Assembly: GCA_965201115.1 (NCBI GenBank)
Contig: OZ241745.1
Coordinates: 1,426,001 to 1,490,000, forward strand
DNA length: 64,000 nucleotides
From: JANQOH01 sp965201115
Lineage (GTDB): Bacteria; Pseudomonadota; Alphaproteobacteria; UBA7887
Direction: 5' to 3'
Below the pieces are notes generated by a model. That model saw nothing but the letters and a program-made list of their open reading frames with translations. It had not been told where the DNA came from and searched no databases. The translations under genes were made by a program, and so were the position numbers. Position 1 is the first letter of the stretch; each line of letters starts with the position of its first letter. Shown here in pieces: positions 63,376-64,000 of this stretch.

Positions 63376-64000
63376 TCAGAAGCGGTCGGCGCGGAAGGGA
63401 GCCAGCGGAACGGGCGGGGCGCGGCCGGCTATCAGGTCGCTCACGATGCGCCCCGTGACCGCGCTCAGCGTCAGACCGAGATGGCCGTGGCCGAACGCAA
63501 AGGTCGCATTCGCGAATCGGGGCGACGGACCGATGACCGGCTTCGAATCGGGCAGCGCCGGGCGATGGCCCATCCATTCGCGCCGCACCGCGCCGTCGAG
63601 GCCGGGCAGGCTGGTGCGCGCGTGCTTCAGTATGCGGCGGACGCGCCGGTAGTCGGGCGCAAGCTTCAGGCCGCCGAACTCCACCCCCGCCGTCACGCGC
63701 AGGCCGTCGCGCATGGGACAGAGCGTATAGTCGCGGTCGCCCACCACGACGGGGCGCGTCAGGCCCGGCCCATCGGGCGGATCGACATTGACGTGGTATC
63801 CGCGCTTGGCCTCGAGCGGAACGGCGGCGCCGAGTTCGCGCGCGAGCGGGCGCGACCACGCGCCAGCGGCCAGCACGACATGGTCGATCTCGCGCCGGCC
63901 GCCGGCCGCCAGCACCGCGCGCGGCCCCGACGCCGTCATGTCGAACCCCGTGACCCGCTCGCGCACATGCTCGCCGCCGAGCGCCGCGAACGCCCCGGCA
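63376..64000 (-). CDS. DadA-like FAD-dependent amino acid dehydrogenase, partial
   Basis: The C-terminal about 205 residues; the 5' part lies beyond the window. HVVLAAGAWSRPLARELG, KRGYHVNVDP, DRDYTLCPMRDGLRVTAGVE and FGHGHLGLTLSAVTGRIVSD match the D-amino acid dehydrogenase/glycine oxidase group, which deaminates D-amino acids at the membrane. Without the N-terminal FAD motif the subgroup stays open. Confidence 0.85.
   Translation of the reverse strand, partial: AGAFAALGGEHVRERVTGFDMTASGPRAVLAAGGRREIDHVVLAAGAWSRPLARELGAAVPLEAKRGYHVNVDPPDGPGLTRPVVVGDRDYTLCPMRDGLRVTAGVEFGGLKLAPDYRRVRRILKHARTSLPGLDGAVRREWMGHRPALPDSKPVIGPSPRFANATFAFGHGHLGLTLSAVTGRIVSDLIAGRAPPVPLAPFRADRF

Overview
The window is a GC-rich (about 70%) bacterial chromosome segment. 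It most likely comes from an alphaproteobacterium. The main reason is the arrangement ppsR(RP001-type)-maf-aroE-coaE-dnaQ diverging from hemE-hemH-hemJ, which flanks the replication origin in Caulobacter and Rickettsia; rplU-rpmA-obgE-proB-proA, HemJ and a UbiH-type hydroxylase agree with this. The species cannot be named. Almost every spacer carries a dispersed GC-rich double-hairpin repeat, tandemly amplified at 46.5-47.2 kb and 57.1-58.2 kb.

Layout. 0-10 kb: end of a repeat-rich autotransporter, then proA/proB/obgE/rpmA/rplU on the minus strand. 10.4-14.5 kb: a ribosomal-peptide (TOMM) cluster with a fused YcaO cyclodehydratase and four nitrile-hydratase-leader (NHLP) precursors. 15.0-17.9 kb: an NYN nuclease followed by a NACHT ATPase with pentapeptide repeats, probably a defence module. 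17.9-24.3 kb: a DUF427-YqgF fusion, an SDR, nadK, moaA, hisS and two small secreted proteins, one a MetX-like pseudoenzyme. 24.3-32.5 kb: a disrupted accessory island with a dCTP-deaminase-like gene cut by IS66, a DUF488-like partner, a winged-helix gene split by a truncated IS66 with an 8-bp target duplication, and three tandem NERD proteins with Sua5 remnants between them. 32.6-36.3 kb: Sua5, an aminotransferase and a UxaA-type dehydratase.

36.4-45.1 kb is the most striking part. A second autotransporter lies downstream of a TbpB-like surface lipoprotein gene. The lipoprotein's signal peptide and mature part are in different frames, joined by a run of 15 G. A second run of 21 G lies 4 nt upstream of the -35 of its promoter. 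A third run (15 G) precedes the fourth peptide precursor. This pattern suggests phase-variable surface or secreted products.

45.2-57.1 kb is mostly housekeeping: UbiH, a TauD-type dioxygenase, dnaQ, coaE, aroE, maf, ppsR, a probable oriC, hemE/H/J, tRNA-Val and an acyl-CoA ligase. 58.4-63.3 kb is a second, partly decayed defence-type region: remnants of a DUF1156 methyltransferase and a PLD-helicase, an intact DUF5131/TcmP pair and a beta-class DNA methyltransferase. The window ends inside a DadA-like oxidoreductase. Functional assignments come from reading motifs only; no database search was run.
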